Both the position numbers and the translations under genes were made by a program. From Thermodesulfatator atlanticus DSM 21156 (GTDB taxonomy: Bacteria; Desulfobacterota; Thermodesulfobacteria; Thermodesulfobacteriales; Thermodesulfatatoraceae): a stretch of 42,706 nt of DNA. Every line of letters starts with the position of its first letter. The first letter of the stretch is position 1. The notes beneath the pieces were generated by a model. It worked only from the letters and a program-made list of their open reading frames with translations, did no database searches and was not told where the DNA came from. The DNA is taken from contig NZ_ATXH01000021.1 in the NCBI RefSeq assembly GCF_000421585.1, positions 1-42,706 on the forward strand, given 5' to 3'. Shown here in pieces: positions 7,631 to 16,890 of the stretch.

Positions 7631-10342
7631 ATGGCACAAAAAAATCTATTTCCCCAAAAATTACCCTTTGACGGCAAAAAAGACCCTATTTTTGTGATTG
7701 ACGGAAGCTCTTTTATTTATCGCGCCTATTTTGCTATTAAAGGCCACTTATCAAACCGTAAAGGGCTTCCGACCAAGGCTATTTTTGGTTTTACCCAGAT
7801 GCTTCTCAAACTCCTGAAAGAAATGGACCCAAAATACGTGGTGGTCTGTTTTGATGCCAAAGGCCCTACTTTTCGACACAAAGTTTACGAGGAATACAAA
7901 GCAAACCGTCCGGCCATGCCTGATGATTTGGCCGTGCAAATCCCTTATATCCGCGAAGTCACCAGGGCCTTTGGCGTACCTATCCTTGAAATAGAAGGCT
8001 TTGAAGCGGACGACTTAATTGCTGCCATTGCCACCCGCATTGACCATCCCATTGTCATCGTTGGAGGGGACAAAGATCTATTTCCCCTTATCTCTGAAAA
8101 AGTCGTCATGTGGGACCCGATGAAGGACCTATTCATTGACCAAACCTGGATTAAAGAACGTTTTGGGGTTGAGCCCGAAAAACTTCTTGATGTAAGGGCC
8201 CTTGCCGGAGACAGCATCGATAACATCCCCGGGGTTCCAGGTATTGGCGAAAAAACTGCCTTAAAACTCATCAAAGAGTACGGCTCTCTTGAAGAAGTTT
8301 TAAAGCACGCTCACGAGATCAAACAAAAACGCTTGCGCGAAAACCTTATAAAGTATGCCGAACAAGCCCGTCTCTCAAAAAAATTAGTACAGCTTGCCAA
8401 AGAGGCCCCTATTCCCCTTGAGCCAGATTTTTTCAGGCGCCGCGCAGCCAACGTCCTCAAATTACGAGAGCTATTCCTTGAGCTTGAGTTCAAAAAACTT
8501 CTCAAAGAACTCCCCGCCACCAAAACCATTTCTTATGACGAATACGAACTCGTGACAGATTCTTCCCGAATGCACGAAATTTTAGCCAAAGCTCGTGAAA
8601 AGGGCCTGGTGGTTATTGACCTTGAAAGTAATCACATAGACCCCATGCGCGGAAAAATCGTAGGAGTGGCCCTTTGTTTTGAACCACCTAAAGCTTATTA
8701 TTTTCCCTTTCGCCACGAAGGCTTAGAGGCCAGGAAGCAACTTCCCTGGGAAGCCTTTGGCGACATAGCAGCCCTCATCGAGGACCAACAAGTCAAAAAA
8801 ATCGGCCACAACATAAAATACGACCTGATTCTTCTGGCACGCTATGGAGTAGCCCTGAAAGGGCTTGAAGGTGATACCATGCTTGCGTCGTATCTTTTAA
8901 ACCCTACCAGACGCACTCATGGCCTTGATGAATTAGCAGAAGAAATCCTCGGTCACTGCATGATCTCCTACAAAGAAGTCACAAAAGAACTTGCCAAAGG
9001 AGAAAGTTTCGCAAGAGTTCCTCTTGAAAAAGCCAAAGACTATGCCTGTGAAGACGCCCACGTAACCTATCTCCTTTATCAATACTTCTGGCCCAAATTA
9101 AAAGAAGAAAGTCTCTGGCGAGTTTTTGAAGAGATAGAACGTCCTTTGATCAAAGTGCTGGCTCGCATGGAAATGGCAGGCATCAAAATAGACGTACCTT
9201 ATCTGCGAGCGCTTTCCCAAGAGCTTGCCCAAAAACTAAAAGAACTTGAACAAAAAATCTACGAAATAGCCCAGGAACAATTCAACATAAACTCAAGTAG
9301 GCAGCTTGCTCATATCCTTTTTGAAAAACTTAAACTCCCCAAAGTTAAAAAAACCCCTAAAAAGACGGCCTTTTCCACAGACAACGAGGTTTTAGAGGAG
9401 CTTTCCACTCTTCATGAACTTCCGCGCCTGGTTCTTGAATATCGCACGTTGGCCAAGCTCAAATCAACTTACGTAGATGCCCTCCCAAAGATGGCTAATC
9501 CTGAGACCGGCCGCATTCATACTTCCTTTAACCAAACCATCACTGCCACGGGAAGGCTCTCAAGCAGTGATCCCAATCTCCAGAATATTCCTGTACGCGG
9601 CGAAGAAGGCACTAAAATTCGCAAGGCCTTTGTCCCGGAAAAAGGGGCTCTTTTTCTTTCAGCAGATTATTCCCAGATAGACCTCCGGGTACTTGCCCAT
9701 TATTCAGGCGATGAAACATTGATAGAAGCCTTTAAGCGCGGCGAAGATATTCACCGCCGCACCGCAGCAGAGATCTTTGGTGTTTCCCCTGAAGAAGTCA
9801 CCTCTGAGATGCGGCGCATGGCCAAAACCATAAACTTCGGCATTGTTTACGGCATGAGCCCTTACGGGCTAGCCAAAGAACTAAAAATTGGCCGTCGCGA
9901 GGCCAAAGCCTTTATTGAGCGTTATTTTGAACGCTACCCCGGTGTTAAACGCTACATGGAACAAATTGTCGCTGAAGCCAGAGAAAAAGGCTATGTGGAA
10001 ACACTTTTCGGACGTAAAAGGCCTTTGCCGGATATTAACAGCCCCAATCGTACGGCACGTGAGTTTGCCGAACGCACTGCCATCAATACCCCCATTCAAG
10101 GAACCGCCGCTGATATCATCAAACTTGCCATGATCAAGCTAGACACCACTATTGAAGAAAAAGGCTTTGAGACCAAGATGCTTCTTCAAGTCCATGATGA
10201 ACTCCTTTTTGAAGTTCCAGAAAAAGAAGTTGAAGAAATTCAAAAAATTGTCCGACAAATCATGGAAGGAGTTGTGACTTTAAAAGTCCCCTTAAAAGTA
10301 AACCTTGCTTTAGGGAAAAATTGGGCAGAGGCCAAGGCATGA
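7631..10342 (+). CDS. polA: DNA polymerase I
   Basis: The product (903 aa) has all three domains. The 5'-3' exonuclease is residues about 15-300 (FVIDGSSFIYRAYFA, GDKDLFPLI). The 3'-5' exonuclease is about 315-495, with intact catalytic positions: D330 and E332 in IDLES, NxxxD in HNIKYD and YxxxD in YACED. The family A polymerase is about 500-903, with motif A D679 (DYSQIDLR), motif B (RRMAKTINFGIVYG) and motif C D856 (VHDEL). It removes primers and repairs gaps. Proofreading should be active, unlike in Taq polymerase, where that site is lost. The ribosome binding site AAAAAAGG is modest. The 3' end overlaps the PilZ gene by ATGA. Confidence 0.97.
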   Translation: MAQKNLFPQKLPFDGKKDPIFVIDGSSFIYRAYFAIKGHLSNRKGLPTKAIFGFTQMLLKLLKEMDPKYVVVCFDAKGPTFRHKVYEEYKANRPAMPDDLAVQIPYIREVTRAFGVPILEIEGFEADDLIAAIATRIDHPIVIVGGDKDLFPLISEKVVMWDPMKDLFIDQTWIKERFGVEPEKLLDVRALAGDSIDNIPGVPGIGEKTALKLIKEYGSLEEVLKHAHEIKQKRLRENLIKYAEQARLSKKLVQLAKEAPIPLEPDFFRRRAANVLKLRELFLELEFKKLLKELPATKTISYDEYELVTDSSRMHEILAKAREKGLVVIDLESNHIDPMRGKIVGVALCFEPPKAYYFPFRHEGLEARKQLPWEAFGDIAALIEDQQVKKIGHNIKYDLILLARYGVALKGLEGDTMLASYLLNPTRRTHGLDELAEEILGHCMISYKEVTKELAKGESFARVPLEKAKDYACEDAHVTYLLYQYFWPKLKEESLWRVFEEIERPLIKVLARMEMAGIKIDVPYLRALSQELAQKLKELEQKIYEIAQEQFNINSSRQLAHILFEKLKLPKVKKTPKKTAFSTDNEVLEELSTLHELPRLVLEYRTLAKLKSTYVDALPKMANPETGRIHTSFNQTITATGRLSSSDPNLQNIPVRGEEGTKIRKAFVPEKGALFLSADYSQIDLRVLAHYSGDETLIEAFKRGEDIHRRTAAEIFGVSPEEVTSEMRRMAKTINFGIVYGMSPYGLAKELKIGRREAKAFIERYFERYPGVKRYMEQIVAEAREKGYVETLFGRKRPLPDINSPNRTAREFAERTAINTPIQGTAADIIKLAMIKLDTTIEEKGFETKMLLQVHDELLFEVPEKEVEEIQKIVRQIMEGVVTLKVPLKVNLALGKNWAEAKA

Positions 10343-11031
10343 GCTGGACGTATTTTGAACAGGGATATGAACGCACCACTGACAGAAGAATCATAGACAT
10401 CTTGCTTGACGACCTCAAAGAAAATGCTTATTGGGTGCAAATTGCCGCCGCAGGATTCCGCTCTGGCCCAACTATCTTGGTAGATAAAAATAAGAACCGT
10501 CTGTTTTTTGATCTTCCCCGCCCGTGGCGAGAAGGGCTTCAAGTGGTAAGGGTCACCTACCAGGACAAAGACAAAATTTACTATACTTTTAGGGTCAAGG
10601 TCCTTGAAACAGACCACAAAGAACGTCTCATTATAACGAATTTTCCTCAGGAATATTTTCGCCTAGAACGAAGACGCTTTTACCGGGTGCCTACTCCAGA
10701 TGGCTCTGTTGCCCATTTCAAATTCAAGGGGAAAGAATATCAAGCAGACATAGTAAACATCAGCGCCAGTGGCATGGCTATTGTTCTACCACGCCAGACC
10801 CGTTTAATCGTAGGAGAAGACATCGAAGACGTTGTCTTAAAACTAAATGTTTCCTTAAACAAACCCTATGACCATGAATTACGCATAAAAAAGGCTCGGA
10901 TTGTCAGAGAAATGCCAAGAGGTGCCGGTCGCTACCTCTACGGCATTGATTTTCTTATTGAAAAAGAAAATGAACGCGAGCCTTTTTTGCGCTACACCAT
11001 CAAACGCGAAATAGAACTTCGCAAAAGCTGA
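10339..11031 (+). CDS. PilZ-domain protein, YcgR-like, probable c-di-GMP receptor
   Basis: The C-terminal half holds a PilZ domain with both ligand motifs: RxxxR at R112-R116 (in RRRFYR) and NxSxxG at N140-G145 (in NISASG). The N-terminal 105 residues form a YcgR-N-like beta domain. Such proteins change motility or surface behaviour when c-di-GMP binds; the partner here is unknown. The ATG at 10339 overlaps the polA stop as ATGA, with AAGG upstream, so it is translated from the polA message. An upstream in-frame TTG at 10321 is less likely. MITE copy 2 follows directly. Confidence 0.88.
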   Translation: MSWTYFEQGYERTTDRRIIDILLDDLKENAYWVQIAAAGFRSGPTILVDKNKNRLFFDLPRPWREGLQVVRVTYQDKDKIYYTFRVKVLETDHKERLIITNFPQEYFRLERRRFYRVPTPDGSVAHFKFKGKEYQADIVNISASGMAIVLPRQTRLIVGEDIEDVVLKLNVSLNKPYDHELRIKKARIVREMPRGAGRYLYGIDFLIEKENEREPFLRYTIKREIELRKS

Positions 11032-11040
11032 AACTGGTTA

Positions 11041-11138
11041 GAAACCTTTGCAAAAAACTTTCTTAAGGGTCGCTCAAAGATCCGTTCCCATTTTTCGAAA
11101 CGAAAAAATGGAAACGGATCATGGTTTGCAAAGATCTC
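11041..11138. repeat. MITE-like palindromic repeat, copy 2
   Basis: The outer ends GAAACCTTTGCAAAA and TTTGCAAAGATCTC are imperfect inverted repeats. The core at 11079-11120 is a palindrome, GATCCGTTCCCATTTTTCG paired with CGAAAAAATGGAAACGGATC. It sits between two converging genes (PilZ protein and glycogen synthase), where it probably serves as a terminator for both. It is shorter than copies 1 and 3. Confidence 0.75.
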
Positions 11139-11141
11139 TAA

Positions 11142-12710
11142 TTAGTGCGGACACATGGCCAGAGCCTTTTCGTAAAGCTCAAGGTACTTTTCAGAAACTT
11201 TATCCCAGGTGTAATTTTCATATATGTGACGCACGGCTTGCTTGATCATCTGCCGAATTTTCTCTGGCTCCTTGCGGTAAATCTCAAAGGCCCTCAAAAT
11301 TGCCCCTGCCAATTCATCGGGACGCTGCTCCACGTAGACAAAACCATTAAAACCATCTTTGACTTTAACCAGGCCCCCGGTATGCCGCACAATGGGAAGG
11401 TTTCCCATAAGCTGGGCCATAAAGTCTGTGAGCCCACAGGGTTCATAGTTTGAAGGAATGACAAAAAAGTCCCCGGCAGCGTAAATCAAATTGGCCAAGG
11501 AAGGATCATAACCTAAAAGAAGGGCCATTTTATCTGGGAAATCCCTGGCAAGCGCCATAAGGCTTTCTTCGATCTCAGGGGTGCCTGTGCCAAGGATGAC
11601 TGTCAAAAACTCTTCCCCTTGTTCGTAAAGAAGCCTCAAAGCCTGAGCCAATACATTGATGCCCTTTTGTTCGGTTAAGCGTGAAATAGCCGTAAGAAGC
11701 GGCCAGCCAGGTCTGTCTTCCGGCGCCCCATAATGGCGTACCCTTAAATCACCTTCTTTTATGCGGCGCAAAAGCTCTTTGCGGCAAACAGCCTTACCAG
11801 CGAGATCCCCCTGCAAGGGATCAAATCCCGCAGGAAGGCCTAATTTTTCCGGCTTTCTAGGGTCAAAGTCCTCAGGCGTAATGCCATTGGTAATGCCATA
11901 GAGTTTTATGCCGCGCTCTTTCAAGGTGTGGCCGAGCCACCCTGTGTGGGCGTCAAGGTCCGTTTCCTGGAGTTCCTTGGCGTATTGTTCGGAAACGGTG
12001 TTGATAACCGCGTATTTTGCCCCGCACAAAAAGGGATTAAAAGAACCGTTTAGCAAGGAATCACTGATCACTTTCCAGGGAAGCCCCGTGTTAGCTTTGG
12101 CAAAAGGAAGATCTGCGACATCCTGGTGATAACCAAGGCCTGCATTATGAATCGTTATCAAAAAGCCTGTTTTAGGGAAATAGTCCCTAAAGCCCATGAT
12201 TTCCCGGGCGAGGGCAGGAGTACAGGCCGTGTGGCCATCATGGCAATGCATTATCTGGGGAGCCTCTCCAAGGCGGATTGCGCTACAAAGGGCCGTTTTT
12301 TGCAACAAGAGATTCATGGCAAAATAGTCAAAATGGCCTGTGCCCTTCTTTTTCCAGGGTTCTTTTTTTTCTTCCTCTTCGGTGTAAGTGTAAATGCCAA
12401 GTTTTTCCGCATAGCGGTCTGCCTCGATGAGAAATATTCTCACGCCATTTAGTTCCTTTTCCCAAAGAGAAACATCTTCGCGTCTTTCTTCGTGGGCATA
12501 GTCCATATCAACCGCAAAACGTAAGCCTGTTTCCTTAAAACCTAAAGCTTTGGCATCCAAAAAGCCATAGCGAGGCATAAAGACCGTTACCTTTATGCCT
12601 TTGCGCACCAGGGCTTCTGAAAGCTCCTGGGCTACGTCTTTTAAGCCGCCAGCCCCTGCCAAATCCCGATATTCTCTGGTAAGGGTATATATTTCTTTGA
12701 TCTCTGCCAT
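11142..12710 (-). CDS. glgA: Glycogen/starch synthase (GT5 family)
   Basis: This 522-aa protein has the two-domain GT-B layout of GlgA. The N-terminal catalytic domain includes FLITIHNAGLGYHQ and AVINTVSEQYA. The C-terminal domain includes ISRLTEQKGINVLAQAL and the nucleotide-sugar motif SNYEPCGLTDFMAQLMGNLP with HTGGL after it. It would extend alpha-1,4-glucan from ADP- or UDP-glucose. One oddity: the usual K-x-GGL motif near the N-terminus reads GAGGL here, so the conserved lysine is replaced by G19. The start ATG has GGAGG eight bases upstream. It runs 12 bases behind the isomerase gene, likely in one transcript. Confidence 0.85.
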   Translation of the reverse strand: MAEIKEIYTLTREYRDLAGAGGLKDVAQELSEALVRKGIKVTVFMPRYGFLDAKALGFKETGLRFAVDMDYAHEERREDVSLWEKELNGVRIFLIEADRYAEKLGIYTYTEEEEKKEPWKKKGTGHFDYFAMNLLLQKTALCSAIRLGEAPQIMHCHDGHTACTPALAREIMGFRDYFPKTGFLITIHNAGLGYHQDVADLPFAKANTGLPWKVISDSLLNGSFNPFLCGAKYAVINTVSEQYAKELQETDLDAHTGWLGHTLKERGIKLYGITNGITPEDFDPRKPEKLGLPAGFDPLQGDLAGKAVCRKELLRRIKEGDLRVRHYGAPEDRPGWPLLTAISRLTEQKGINVLAQALRLLYEQGEEFLTVILGTGTPEIEESLMALARDFPDKMALLLGYDPSLANLIYAAGDFFVIPSNYEPCGLTDFMAQLMGNLPIVRHTGGLVKVKDGFNGFVYVEQRPDELAGAILRAFEIYRKEPEKIRQMIKQAVRHIYENYTWDKVSEKYLELYEKALAMCPH

Positions 12711-12722
12711 TTTTTCCTCCGT

Positions 12723-13703
12723 TTAGTTAAATTTGAACTGGCCTTTCCCTAATACATCGTGCAAATGGATAATTCCTAAAACTTTTCCTTCCTCACTTAC
12801 CACGGGAAGCACGGTGATGAGTTTTTTTTCCATCAGGTACAGGGCATCAGCAGCAAGGGCCTCTGGATATATCGTTTTAGGACTGGAAGTCATAACTTCT
12901 TTTACTGGCAAGTCGCGAAAGTCGCCAAATTTTAAAAGCGCGCGTCGCAAGTCACCGTCTGTCACAATCCCACAAAGTTTTTGGCCATCTTCCACCACCA
13001 GGGCACAGCCCAAACGTTTTTCCGTAATAACCTTGAGCACCTGAGACATTTTCTCGTCCGGGGCAACAAGGGGAAGAGCTTCTCCGCTTAGCATTATTTG
13101 GGAAACAGCAACTTTCAAGCGTTCTCCAAGAGAACCTCCAGGGTGATTTTGGCGGAAGTCTTCCAGGCGAATGTTGCGCAGTTTAGCAAGGGTCATGGCC
13201 ATGGCATCCCCCATAACAAGGGTAGCGGTGGTACTTGAGGTTGGCGCTACCCCAAGGGGGCAGGCCTCACGTGGTACGCCGATGTCAACAACGACATCTG
13301 CCTCTTTAGCAAGGGTAGAAGAGGGATTTCCCGTAAAAGCTATGATTTTGACCCCGCGGCGTTTAAGGGTGGGCAAAAGCTTATTCACTTCTTCGGTTTC
13401 CCCTGAATTGGAAATAGCCAAAAGTATGTCTTCGCCCACCACCATACCTAAATCGCCATGTAGCGCTTCAGCAGGGTGTAGAAAGAAAGAAGGCGTGCCT
13501 GTGGAAGAAAGGGTTGCTACGATTTTTCGGCCGATGAGTCCGCTTTTGCCAATGCCTGTTACAACAACCCGACCTTTAGCATCTAAAATAATTTCTACGG
13601 CACGTACAAAATTTTCGTCTAGTTTTTCCAGGACATGTTGAAGGCCTTCTATTTCTGTGGCAAAAACATCTCTTGCAGTCTGAATTATGATTTCTTGATT
13701 CAT
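12723..13703 (-). CDS. kdsD: Arabinose-5-phosphate isomerase (KdsD/KpsF family)
   Basis: An N-terminal SIS domain (residues about 35-185; GIGKSGLIGRKIVATLSSTG, HGDLGMV, SNSGETEEV) is followed by two CBS domains (about 205-320; EKRLGCALVVEDG, GIVTDGDLRRAL). This is the full architecture of D-arabinose-5-phosphate isomerase, the first step of Kdo synthesis for lipopolysaccharide, and it supports a Gram-negative outer membrane. The length (326 aa) is normal. The start has only a weak ribosome binding site. It is divergent from the Fur-FeoA gene across a gap of under 60 bases and is followed by glgA. Confidence 0.93.
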   Translation of the reverse strand: MNQEIIIQTARDVFATEIEGLQHVLEKLDENFVRAVEIILDAKGRVVVTGIGKSGLIGRKIVATLSSTGTPSFFLHPAEALHGDLGMVVGEDILLAISNSGETEEVNKLLPTLKRRGVKIIAFTGNPSSTLAKEADVVVDIGVPREACPLGVAPTSSTTATLVMGDAMAMTLAKLRNIRLEDFRQNHPGGSLGERLKVAVSQIMLSGEALPLVAPDEKMSQVLKVITEKRLGCALVVEDGQKLCGIVTDGDLRRALLKFGDFRDLPVKEVMTSSPKTIYPEALAADALYLMEKKLITVLPVVSEEGKVLGIIHLHDVLGKGQFKFN

Positions 13704-13761
13704 AGCTGTTAAACTACTAAAAATCAGGGATGTAAGCCACCTTTTGGAAAGGAATTTTAAG

Positions 13762-14451
13762 ATGCACGAAAAAACTTTAAAATATCTTCACGAAAAAGAA
13801 AAGCAGAACTTTTCCCGCCTGCTTGAAGACCTGCCCCAAGAAAAAAAAGAACAATATCTAAAGATTTTTGAATGCTTCATTGAAAGTGACGCCCATCTAA
13901 CCGCTGAAGACCTAACTCAAAAACTCAAAGAAAAAGGCATTAATGTCCCTAAGGAAGAAGTAACAAAGGCTCTTGATTTTTTTTGTTGCACGGGCTTTGC
14001 TCAGCGCAAGGATTTTTTTGGGAAACCCACCTTATTTGAACATCGCCACCTAGGCGAACACCATGACCATCTGATTTGTACTAAATGCGGCAAAATCGAA
14101 GAATTTTTCTTGCCTTCTCTTGAAAAAATGCAAGAAGAAATAGCCCGAAAGTTCGGGTTCAAACCCCTTGACCACCGCATGGAAATATACGGTCTTTGCC
14201 GTAACTGCCAGGCCAAAAGAGCCAAACCCGCTTTACCACTAATTCTCGTGTCCCCTGGAGAAAAAGTACGTGTAGAACGTTTTAGCGGGGGATCAAAGGC
14301 TAAAGGACGCTTAGCCTCTATGGGGCTTATGGTAGGAGACGTTTTGGAAATTATTAACAATTGTGGCCCGGTTATTGTGTCTGTCAGGGGGACACGGCTC
14401 GCCATTGGTCAGGGCCTTGCCCAAAAAATCTTTGTAACCCCTGTGGATTAA
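13762..14451 (+). CDS. Fur-family regulator fused to a FeoA domain
   Basis: Residues about 1-150 are a Fur-type repressor. They contain a winged helix and the metal-binding stretch HRHLGEHHDHLICTKCGKIEEF, with a second CxxC (CRNC) near residue 152. After a short linker (about 155-162), residues 163-229 form a FeoA-like SH3 domain: VERFSGGSKAKGRLASMGL, GDVLEIINN, VRGTRLAIGQGLA. FeoA normally assists the FeoB ferrous-iron transporter, so this fusion may link iron sensing to transport or add a corepressor-sensing module. No feoB is nearby. I use the ATG at 13762, with GGAAAGGA upstream, not the TTG six codons earlier. The nearest downstream gene is a probable outer-membrane channel. Confidence 0.9.
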   Translation: MHEKTLKYLHEKEKQNFSRLLEDLPQEKKEQYLKIFECFIESDAHLTAEDLTQKLKEKGINVPKEEVTKALDFFCCTGFAQRKDFFGKPTLFEHRHLGEHHDHLICTKCGKIEEFFLPSLEKMQEEIARKFGFKPLDHRMEIYGLCRNCQAKRAKPALPLILVSPGEKVRVERFSGGSKAKGRLASMGLMVGDVLEIINNCGPVIVSVRGTRLAIGQGLAQKIFVTPVD

Positions 14452-14516
14452 CCAAATATCACTTGCCTTTCATATTCTTTTCAGCTAAAAGGTGAAAAAA
14501 TTTAAAGGGGGACAAC

Positions 14517-15476
14517 ATGCGCCCGATTATTATGGGTATTTTTTTATCTTTTTTTATTGTTGCCCAGAGTTTTGCAGGAGGAGGAAAGGCCTACCCCCTA
14601 GGAGCCGAAGGTTTTTTAATAGGTGCAGCACCACCTCCTGGGCTTACCGTCCTTAACTATGCCTATTTTTATCATGCAAATGAAATGAAAGACGCTAATG
14701 GGGACTCGCTGGCTGTTTTTGACAAAGTATCCGTATGGGCTGAAGTCCTGAGATTTATATATTTCAGTGAGAAAAAAATCCTTGGTGGAAATTACGGCCA
14801 ACACTTCTTTGTGCTATACGTACATACCGATCTTGATTTCGTGGCACCTGTAGGCCCCCAAAACAAAAAAAGCTACTCCGACGGCAATATCCCTTATCTT
14901 ATCTACTCTCCCTTCCTACTCTCCTGGCACCTTAAACAGGGCAAACTCCATGTTGTGCTTGACGTAGCGGATCTGTACATTCCGCTTTCAAATGAAGAAA
15001 AAGACAACCTCGCAAGTGTGGGGCGTAATTTCTGGACCATTGAACCTGTGCTGGCAGTCACTTACATGCCCACTACCAGGCTCGCGGCTTCTTTAAAACT
15101 TATGTATGACTTTAATACCAAACAAGAAGACTATCCTACTCCCCAGGGGGTAAACATTGACCGCACCCCAGGTCAAGAGTTCCATTTTGACTGGTGCGTT
15201 TCTTACGCGGTGAAAGCAAATTTGCGCATAGGTGTAAGCGGTTATTACTATCGCCAAGTAAAAGATGACAAATTCGACCTTGAAGGCGTAAGCGGTCCAC
15301 TAAAAGAAACCCTTCAGGCTGCCGCTGATGCCCAAAGCAGAGTCTGGGCTATAGGCCCTGGAGTTTGGTATCAAAAAGATAAACTTTTTATTTCATTGCG
15401 TTCGCAGTTTGAATTTGCTGCAAGGGAAATGACAGAAGGCTATAATATCTGGTTCAAATTAGGCTATATTTTTTAG
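14517..15476 (+). CDS. Outer-membrane channel-like protein (MetA-pathway phenol degradation/transporter type)
   Basis: The 319-aa product has a signal peptide (hydrophobic to about residue 20, AQSFA cleavage) and then alternating amphipathic beta-strands with many aromatic residues. It ends in phenylalanine (LGYIF), as outer-membrane barrels do. Segments such as GKLHVVLDVADLYIPL and WTIEPVLAVTYMP fit the PF13557-type transporter family. The substrate is unknown. GGGGG lies five bases before the ATG. It follows the Fur-FeoA gene by 65 bases and precedes trpB2 by 9, so an operon is likely. Iron-linked control by the upstream regulator is possible, but I see no clear Fur box. Confidence 0.72.
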   Translation: MRPIIMGIFLSFFIVAQSFAGGGKAYPLGAEGFLIGAAPPPGLTVLNYAYFYHANEMKDANGDSLAVFDKVSVWAEVLRFIYFSEKKILGGNYGQHFFVLYVHTDLDFVAPVGPQNKKSYSDGNIPYLIYSPFLLSWHLKQGKLHVVLDVADLYIPLSNEEKDNLASVGRNFWTIEPVLAVTYMPTTRLAASLKLMYDFNTKQEDYPTPQGVNIDRTPGQEFHFDWCVSYAVKANLRIGVSGYYYRQVKDDKFDLEGVSGPLKETLQAAADAQSRVWAIGPGVWYQKDKLFISLRSQFEFAAREMTEGYNIWFKLGYIF

Positions 15477-15485
15477 GAGAAGGCT

Positions 15486-16862
15486 ATGGACGAGTTCAAA
15501 ATTGTTTTAAGTGAAAAGGAATTACCAGAAGCGTGGTACAACATCATTCCGCGGCTCCCTAAGCCTCCGGCCCCTCCACTTAACCCTAAGACCGGAGAAC
15601 CTGTTAAGCCCGAAGAGCTAGAGCCCATTTTTCCCCGCTCACTCATTGAACAGGAGATGAGCCCAGAGCCCTGGATAGAAATTCCTGAGGCGGTCCGAGA
15701 GGTTTATAAGCTCTGGCGTCCGACTCCCCTTAGAAGGGCTCGCAAACTGGAAAAGGCCCTAGGAACCCCTGCGCGTATCTATTTCAAGGACGAAAGCGTA
15801 AGCCCTCCAGGTAGCCATAAACCAAACACTGCGGTAGCCCAGGCCTATTACAACAAAGAAGCTGGTATCAAAAGACTCGCCACGGAAACCGGCGCAGGCC
15901 AGTGGGGAAGCGCTCTTTCCTTTGCCTGCAAACTCTTTGGCCTTAAATGCACCGTCTATATGGTCAAGGTCTCTTATGAACAAAAACCATTCCGTAAAAG
16001 CCTCATGCATATTTGGGGTGCAGAAGTATTTCCTTCCCCCAGCGAGCGCACTAACTCTGGTCGCAAAATCTTAGAAGAAAACCCCGATTCCACCGGAAGT
16101 CTTGGTATTGCCATTTCTGAAGCAGTGGAAGACGCCGCTACTAACCAGGATACCAACTATGCCCTGGGAAGCGTGTTAAACCACGTGCTCTTGCACCAAA
16201 CCATAATTGGCCTTGAAACCCAAAAACAATTGGCCCTGGTGGAAGAAAAACCAGACATCCTCATAGGCTGTGTTGGTGGGGGAAGTAACTTTGCAGGCTT
16301 TGCCTTTCCTTTTATTGGCGACATCATCGAAAAAAAGCTTGACGCTGAAGTCATTGCGGTTGAGCCATCAAGCTGCCCAACCCTTACCAAAGGTATCTAC
16401 ACTTACGATTTTGGCGATACAGCCGGGTTAACACCCCTTCTTCTCATGCACACCCTTGGGCATTCTTTTGAACCACCTGCTATCCATGCAGGCGGCCTTC
16501 GTTATCATGGTGACGCACCTCTTGTTTGCCAGTTGGTGAAAGACGGCTTTATCAAACCTCGTGCCTACCCCCAAAACCCTTGTTTTGAAGCCGCTATTCT
16601 TTTCGCCCAAACAGAAGGGATTATCCCTGCTCCTGAGACCAGCCATGCTATCCGCGCGGCCATTGACGAAGCCTTAAAATGCAAAGAAACCGGCGAAGAA
16701 AAAGTCATCGTTTTCAGCTTTAGCGGACACGGACATTTCGACTTAGCAGCCTATGACGCTTACCTTGAAGGGAAACTTGAAGACTACGAATACCCTGAAG
16801 AAAAAATCAAAGAAGCTCTAAAAGCCTTGGAACACTTCCCAAAATTCCCAACAGGGATATAA
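15486..16862 (+). CDS. trpB: Tryptophan synthase beta chain, TrpB2 type
   Basis: This PLP enzyme joins indole and serine to make tryptophan. The PLP lysine is K112 in GSHKPNTA, and the phosphate-binding glycine loop is [11 protein letters not shown]. The long N-terminus ([20 protein letters not shown]) and 458-aa length identify the TrpB2 group, which is common in thermophiles and archaea and often works without TrpA as an indole-scavenging enzyme. No trpA or other trp gene is in the window, which fits that role. AGGAG precedes the ATG by about seven bases. A strong shared terminator follows at once. Confidence 0.93.
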   Translation: MDEFKIVLSEKELPEAWYNIIPRLPKPPAPPLNPKTGEPVKPEELEPIFPRSLIEQEMSPEPWIEIPEAVREVYKLWRPTPLRRARKLEKALGTPARIYFKDESVSPPGSHKPNTAVAQAYYNKEAGIKRLATETGAGQWGSALSFACKLFGLKCTVYMVKVSYEQKPFRKSLMHIWGAEVFPSPSERTNSGRKILEENPDSTGSLGIAISEAVEDAATNQDTNYALGSVLNHVLLHQTIIGLETQKQLALVEEKPDILIGCVGGGSNFAGFAFPFIGDIIEKKLDAEVIAVEPSSCPTLTKGIYTYDFGDTAGLTPLLLMHTLGHSFEPPAIHAGGLRYHGDAPLVCQLVKDGFIKPRAYPQNPCFEAAILFAQTEGIIPAPETSHAIRAAIDEALKCKETGEEKVIVFSFSGHGHFDLAAYDAYLEGKLEDYEYPEEKIKEALKALEHFPKFPTGI

Positions 16863-16890
16863 AAGGAAACGGGCAGGTGCCCGTTTCCTT
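16863..16890. terminator. Bidirectional terminator between trpB2 and the ymdB-like gene
   Basis: AAGGAAACGGGCA pairs perfectly with TGCCCGTTTCCTT over 13 bp with a minimal loop. It follows the trpB2 stop directly and overlaps the stop codon of the converging gene at 16889, so it can end both transcripts. The U-tract is short on each side. Confidence 0.8.
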
